Part shown: positions 5,306 through 9,108 of the stretch, piece after piece
Position numbering within the stretch: the first letter of the stretch is position 1
Layout of the letters: every line of letters begins with the position of its first letter
Origin: Megamonas sp. UBA1792
Lineage (GTDB): Bacteria; Bacillota_C; Negativicutes; Selenomonadales; Selenomonadaceae
Assembly (NCBI GenBank): GCA_002315155.1
Contig: DCFY01000142.1
Coordinates: 1 to 9,108, forward strand
DNA: 9,108 nt
Direction: 5' to 3'
Notes under the pieces: generated by a model
What the model was told of the DNA's origin: nothing
The model's database searches: none
Seen by the model: the letters and a program-made list of their open reading frames with translations, nothing else
Translations under genes and position numbers: made by a program

Positions 5306-6913
5306 ATGCTGGGAAATTTGCTCCAAAATGCAACTTATAAAGAAGACAACAGTTCAACAAGCCGCTTGCGGGAAATGGTTCGTGTCCTCCGGAAACGGGA
5401 GATTGTCCGTGGCATAACCCCTGTCAAGATGCGACAGATTCTTGAGGATCTTGGACCGACCTTTGTCAAGCTGGGTCAGGTTATGAGTATGCGTCCGGAT
5501 TTTTTGCCACAGGAATATTGCGATGAGCTTATAAAGCTTCAGTCGGAGGCGAAACCACTCCCCTTTGAGATCATAAAGGCTGTTGTTGAGAAGGAATATC
5601 AGTGCCGCTGGACACAGGTATTTCGCTCGATTGATGAAGAGGTATTGGGATCAGCATCAATTGCACAGGTCCATAAGGCCGTTCTGACAAATGGAGAAAA
5701 GGTTGTTATCAAGGTACAGCGTCCGGGGATATATGACATTATGTCAAAGGATATTATTCTCCTGAAGCGAGCAGCGACACTAGTGAAGGTTATCAGTAAT
5801 TCGCGTGATGTTATTGACTTCAATATGATTCTCAATGAGATGTGGGCCATTGCCAAGCAGGAAATGGATTTTCTTATGGAGGCTGATCACAATGATGAGT
5901 TTCGTCATTTGAACATTGATGTGGACTATGTGACGTGTCCTACAGTAAATCGTCATCTCACGACTTCACGCATTCTTGTCATGGAATATATCGATGGAAT
6001 ACAGATTGACAAGCTCGATGAACTTAGGGCAAATGGCTATGATATGACAAAAATCGGAATGCAGCTGGGTGAAAACTATGTCAAACAGATTATTGATGAT
6101 GGCTATTTTCATGCGGATCCGCATCCGGGAAATATCTGGATACGCAAGGGCAAGATCGTCTGGCTTGATCTTGGTATGATGGGGAGGCTATCCAATAAGG
6201 ACAGAGCCGCGTTGAAAAAGGCGGTGTTTGCACTTGTCAATCATGATACATTTGAGATGAAGGCAGCGGTACTGGCGATAGGCGTACCGAAAGGGCGTAT
6301 TAATCATACTCAGTTATACGAGGATATCGATGCGATGATGACGCAGTATAATGACATGGATTTTGCTGCATTGCAGCTTGGGGTGCTGGCACGTCAGATT
6401 ATGAATATTCTGCGTCGAAACAATATTGGCATTGTACCGGGAATCAGTATGTTTGCTCGTGGGGTTCTTACAATTGAGGGCGTCATGCGTATTTGCTGCC
6501 CGAAGGTCAGCTTTGTCGATATTTTTGCCCGGAATCTGCGAGCGGATTTTAAGAAAAACTTTGATCTGCGAGAGGAGCTCAGTAAGGCAAAACGTGAAGG
6601 ATATATCCTTATGCGCAAGTCTATGCAACTTCCAGAACAGATTTCTGATATTCTGAAGATGACGATGAGTGGTCAGACGAAGGTGAATCTCGATCTTACA
6701 GGATCGGAAGAGCCGCTTCGCGGCATTGACAAGATGATTAACAAGTTGATCTTGGGCATTATTAGTTCGGCATTGCTTTTAGGCTCAAGTATTATCTGTA
6801 CGACGCAGATGACTCCGAAGATCATGGAGATCCCGATTCTTGGCGTGTTTGGCTATCTGTCAGCACTTATATTGTGTGCACGATTGCTCATAAGTATATT
6901 GAAGCATAAATAA
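5306..6913 (+). CDS. UbiB/AarF (ABC1/ADCK) family atypical kinase
   Basis: A 535-residue membrane-anchored protein of the UbiB/ABC1/COQ8 family: atypical kinase-like ATPases tied to isoprenoid quinone biosynthesis or lipid handling. The KxGQ motif is Lys55-Gln58 in PTFVKLGQ. The Ala-containing nucleotide loop is SASIAQVH (116-123) and the ATP-binding lysine is Lys136 in VVIKVQRPG. The catalytic loop is HADPHPGN (269-276) and the metal-binding DLG is at 288-290. Two C-terminal hydrophobic segments (about 480-499 and 509-531) match the usual membrane anchor. No ubiquinone genes are near; in an anaerobe the role could be in menaquinone or another lipid pathway. The start at 5306 is preferred over the in-frame ATG at 5267, which would add 13 residues, because of the ribosome site and predicted transcript start. 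The stop overlaps the ribosome site of aroH, so coupled translation is likely. Confidence 0.92.
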   Translation: MLGNLLQNATYKEDNSSTSRLREMVRVLRKREIVRGITPVKMRQILEDLGPTFVKLGQVMSMRPDFLPQEYCDELIKLQSEAKPLPFEIIKAVVEKEYQCRWTQVFRSIDEEVLGSASIAQVHKAVLTNGEKVVIKVQRPGIYDIMSKDIILLKRAATLVKVISNSRDVIDFNMILNEMWAIAKQEMDFLMEADHNDEFRHLNIDVDYVTCPTVNRHLTTSRILVMEYIDGIQIDKLDELRANGYDMTKIGMQLGENYVKQIIDDGYFHADPHPGNIWIRKGKIVWLDLGMMGRLSNKDRAALKKAVFALVNHDTFEMKAAVLAIGVPKGRINHTQLYEDIDAMMTQYNDMDFAALQLGVLARQIMNILRRNNIGIVPGISMFARGVLTIEGVMRICCPKVSFVDIFARNLRADFKKNFDLREELSKAKREGYILMRKSMQLPEQISDILKMTMSGQTKVNLDLTGSEEPLRGIDKMINKLILGIISSALLLGSSIICTTQMTPKIMEIPILGVFGYLSALILCARLLISILKHK

Positions 6914-6918
6914 GGAGG
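6912..6918 (+). promoter_or_regulatory. ribosome binding site of aroH overlapping the ubiB-like stop
   Basis: AAGGAGG (6912-6918) shares two bases with the TAA stop at 6911-6913 and lies 9 nt before the TTG start at 6928. The strong site compensates for the weak start codon and suggests translational coupling. Confidence 0.75.
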
Positions 6919-6927
6919 TATTTTGAT

Positions 6928-7290
6928 TTGAGGGGAATAAGAGGAGCTATAACAGTAGAAAATGATAACAGGAATGAGATCTTTCCGGCAGTACAAAAGA
7001 TGCTCATGGAGATACTTTTGCGTAACGAGATTGGTCCGGAAGATATTGGCGCGGCGCTTTTTAGCGTAACAGATGATCTTACAGCCGCATTTCCGGCGGC
7101 AGCAGCCCGTACACTTGCAGGCTGGGACTTCGTGCCGCTTTTCGATGCACGTCAGTTGGAAGTTGAGGATAGTTTGCAAAAGTGCATTCGTGTACTTTTA
7201 CTTGTTAATACGGATAAGGGACAGAGTGAGATCAGGCATGTATATCTTGGGAAAGCTGTTGTCCTGCGTCCGGATTTGGCAAATAAATAA
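6928..7290 (+). CDS. aroH: chorismate mutase, AroH class, with altered active site
   Basis: A 120-residue monofunctional chorismate mutase that turns chorismate into prephenate for phenylalanine and tyrosine synthesis; the class forms cytosolic trimers. The family pattern is intact end to end: RGIRGAITVE at the start, AAFPA (53-57), KCIRVL (85-90), HVYLGKAVVLRPDL (104-117). Compared with B. subtilis AroH from memory, Arg7, Phe57, Arg63, Cys88, Arg90, Tyr108 and Arg116 are kept as Arg5, Phe55, Arg61, Cys86, Arg88, Tyr106 and Arg114. Three sites differ: Lys60 is Ala58, Cys75 is Asp73 and catalytic Glu78 is Gln76. Activity may be kept by Asp73 supplying the charge, or may be lowered. The start is TTG at 6928 after AAGGAGG. 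The gene sits 14 nt after the UbiB-like kinase and 24 nt before a xanthine-type permease, an unusual setting for this enzyme. Confidence 0.92.
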   Translation: MRGIRGAITVENDNRNEIFPAVQKMLMEILLRNEIGPEDIGAALFSVTDDLTAAFPAAAARTLAGWDFVPLFDARQLEVEDSLQKCIRVLLLVNTDKGQSEIRHVYLGKAVVLRPDLANK

Positions 7291-7314
7291 ACAGAAGGTA
7301 GGAATTATAGTAAA

Positions 7315-8664
7315 ATGGAACAAGTAAAGATTCACCCAGTAGACGAAAAATTACCACTTTGGCAGCTGTTTGTCTATGGATTGCAGCATGTGCTTGCAAT
7401 GTATTCCGGAGCTGTAGCAGTACCGCTTATTCTTGCAGGTGCACTTCATTTGGAAAAAACACAGCTCATCTACATCATCAATGCAGATCTTTTTACGTGT
7501 GGTGTAGCAACGCTCATTCAGACGCTGAGCTTTGGTCCGTATATTGGATCGAAACTGCCAATCATGCAGGGCTGCACGTTTGCTGCAGTAACGACTATGA
7601 TCATGATTGGCGGGGCAGAGGGTGGCGGTACTGCCGGCTTGCAGGCAGTATATGGTTCGGTAATCATCGCGGGTCTCATTTGTTTTCTTGTCAGCAAATA
7701 TTTTAGCAAGATGCTGCGGTTCTTTCCACCAGTAGTTACAGGTACGGTCATTACGATTATTGGTATTTCACTTTTGCCGGTAGCGATACGCTGGGTTGGT
7801 GGCGGTAATCCGGCAGCTCCTGATTTTTGTGATCCTTCGAATATATTGCTCTCAGCAGCTGTGCTTTGTATCATTCTTTTTTTCTATCGTGTGTTCACAG
7901 GTTTCTTAAGCAATATCGCAGTTCTTATAGGTCTCATTATTGGTACATGTATTTCGATCAGTCTGGGAATTGTTGATTTTTCGGCTGTTGGTACATCTGC
8001 GATGTTTGGTATTACGACGCCGTTTGCTTTTGGGATGCCGACATTTGATCCGGCCTCCATTGCAGCGATGACGATTGTCATGCTTGTTGTTATGGCAGAA
8101 ACAACGGGAGATGTCATTGCAATTGGTGAGATTGTTGATAAACCAATCAATGAAAAGGTGCTGGGAAATGCACTTCGTGCGGATGGATTTTCTACGATGC
8201 TTGGTGGTATCTTTAATGCGTTTCCTTATACAGCATTTGCACAGAACATCGGTCTTGTTAGTCTTACTGGTGTGCGCAGCCGCTATGTTGTAGCAATGGG
8301 GGGCGTTATTCTCATGTTTCTCGGAACATTACCGAAGCTTGCAGCTGTTGTAGCCAGTGTACCGAATTCGGTGCTGGGTGGTGCTGGTCTTGCAATGTTT
8401 GGGATGGTTGCGGCCAGCGGTATAAAAACGCTTTCGAAGATCGATTTTGATGAAAGCTGCAATATGATGGTTGTTGCAGTCAGTGTAGGTATCGCGCTTA
8501 TTCCGCTTGGTGTGCCGACATTCTATACAAAGTTCCCTTCCTGGGCACAGCTTATTCTGACAAGTGGCATTACGATGGGGAGTGTTGTAGCAATTGTGCT
8601 CAATATTATTCTTAATGGTGCTAAGAAAAAAGATGGAAAGATAGCTCATCGGGAATATCTATAA
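7315..8664 (+). CDS. NCS2/NAT-family permease, xanthine/urate type
   Basis: A 449-residue integral membrane symporter of the nucleobase-ascorbate transporter family (relatives PbuX, PucJ/PucK, XanQ, UacT, fungal UapA), importing xanthine, urate or uracil with cations. Seen are QHVLAMYSGAVAVPLIL with His25 in segment 1, GSKLPIMQGCTFA (78-90), the MAETTGD stretch with Glu262 matching the substrate-binding glutamate of segment 8, and the NAT signature QNIGLVSLTG (310-319). The ETTGD and SLTGVRSR wording suggests the xanthine/urate branch rather than the uracil branch. Hydrophobic segments cover the whole length. ATG 7315 follows an AAGGTAGGA ribosome site (7295-7303) by 11 nt. It lies between aroH (24 nt) and ridA (26 nt). 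It belongs to a different subfamily from the permease at 1015, so the two probably carry different purines. Confidence 0.92.
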   Translation: MEQVKIHPVDEKLPLWQLFVYGLQHVLAMYSGAVAVPLILAGALHLEKTQLIYIINADLFTCGVATLIQTLSFGPYIGSKLPIMQGCTFAAVTTMIMIGGAEGGGTAGLQAVYGSVIIAGLICFLVSKYFSKMLRFFPPVVTGTVITIIGISLLPVAIRWVGGGNPAAPDFCDPSNILLSAAVLCIILFFYRVFTGFLSNIAVLIGLIIGTCISISLGIVDFSAVGTSAMFGITTPFAFGMPTFDPASIAAMTIVMLVVMAETTGDVIAIGEIVDKPINEKVLGNALRADGFSTMLGGIFNAFPYTAFAQNIGLVSLTGVRSRYVVAMGGVILMFLGTLPKLAAVVASVPNSVLGGAGLAMFGMVAASGIKTLSKIDFDESCNMMVVAVSVGIALIPLGVPTFYTKFPSWAQLILTSGITMGSVVAIVLNIILNGAKKKDGKIAHREYL

Positions 8665-8690
8665 AAATATCTTAAGGAGGATGTATTTCA

Positions 8691-9083
8691 ATGAAAAAAA
8701 TTATTTCTACGGACAAAGCTCCACAAGCTATTGGGCCTTATTCACAAGCAATCAAGGTTGTTGGCGGTCTTCTTTTTGTATCGGGACAGATCCCACTCGT
8801 TCCGGTAACTGGAGAGATCATAGCTGGTGGAATCAATGAACAGACGGAACAGGTTCTGGAAAATCTTAAGGCAATTCTTGAAGCTGCTGAATATAGTTTG
8901 TCCAATGTTGTAAAAACTACAGTATATATTACAGATATCAATAATTTTGCGGCTGTAAACGCAGTTTATGCAAAGTATTTTATCGACGATTGCCCAGCAC
9001 GTGTCTGCGTAGAAGTATCAAAGCTGCCTAAGGGGGCTCTTATTGAAATTGATGTAGTCGCAGTACCAGGCAATGAAAATTAA
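8691..9083 (+). CDS. ridA: RidA (YjgF/YER057c/UK114) imine/enamine deaminase
   Basis: A 130-residue soluble protein of typical family length, expected to be a trimer. RidA hydrolyses reactive imines and enamines such as 2-aminoacrylate released by PLP enzymes, protecting other PLP enzymes and freeing ammonia and a 2-keto acid. Conserved marks are IGPYSQA with Tyr17 (14-20), VSGQIP (30-35), the PAR segment with carboxylate-binding Arg104, and [13 protein letters not shown] with Glu119 (112-124). Tyr17, Arg104 and Glu119 match the archetypal RidA active site, so it looks active rather than a divergent Rid subgroup. AAGGAGG (8674-8680) lies 10 nt before ATG 8691. It is the last gene seen in the operon, and no terminator is visible in the 25 nt left before the window ends. 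Confidence 0.95.
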   Translation: MKKIISTDKAPQAIGPYSQAIKVVGGLLFVSGQIPLVPVTGEIIAGGINEQTEQVLENLKAILEAAEYSLSNVVKTTVYITDINNFAAVNAVYAKYFIDDCPARVCVEVSKLPKGALIEIDVVAVPGNEN

Positions 9084-9108
9084 AGCTTCTAAGAAGTAAA
9101 GAAAAAAG

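Noticed and set aside
7311..7316. TAAAAT next to the permease start, resembling a -10 box.
   Set aside because: It overlaps the ATG, is preceded by TAG rather than TGN, and lies inside a tightly packed operon. A transcript from it would lack the ribosome site.
9085..9097. Small CTTC-TAA-GAAG hairpin after ridA.
   Set aside because: It has only four base pairs with a three-nt loop and is followed by A-rich sequence, not T residues; too weak to call a terminator.

Overview
This 9.1-kb window looks like ordinary chromosome of a low-to-moderate-GC bacterium from the Firmicutes side of the tree. The signs are strong AAGGAGG-type ribosome binding sites, frequent TTG starts, U-tailed intrinsic terminators, a YkpA-type ABC-F protein and an AroH-class chorismate mutase. 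TGGTAAAAT extended -10 boxes and a short exported glucosaminidase without cell-wall-binding repeats would fit the Negativicutes, but that is an impression, not a placement. All supported genes lie on the + strand.

Layout. Positions 1-108 hold the 3' part of a tRNA-Ser(GCU) and its terminator. An AT-rich gene for a small YcxB-like membrane protein follows (145-687). Positions 688-1014 have no supported gene, but contain hairpins, an extended -10 box and a strong terminator close upstream of the next gene. Positions 1015-3128 hold an AzgA-family purine permease and a secreted glucosaminidase, probably cotranscribed. Positions 3129-3540 are mostly non-coding: a long hairpin, a possible decayed coding remnant, two back-to-back hairpins, and a promoter for the next gene. 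A YkpA/YbiT-type ABC-F ATPase (3541-5160) ends at a strong terminator.

A second transcription unit begins near 5268 and runs to the end of the window: an UbiB/AarF-like kinase (best start 5306), aroH, a xanthine/urate-type NCS2 permease and ridA. Spacers are 14, 24 and 26 nt with no terminator between genes. The unit may continue past the window.

The window thus has two purine transporters of different subfamilies: an AzgA-type importer (hypoxanthine, guanine or adenine) and a NAT-type importer (xanthine, urate or uracil). The second sits in an operon with chorismate mutase, a metabolite-damage deaminase and an atypical membrane kinase. No mobile element, CRISPR array, defence system or obviously new multi-gene system is visible. 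The most notable signal is in aroH: the residue matching catalytic Glu78 of the B. subtilis enzyme is Gln, and the residue matching Cys75 is Asp, so the active-site carboxylate seems to have moved. Also worth a look are the possible attenuator before the first permease, the degraded reading frame and hairpins at 3119-3394, and the restored second Walker A in the ABC-F protein.
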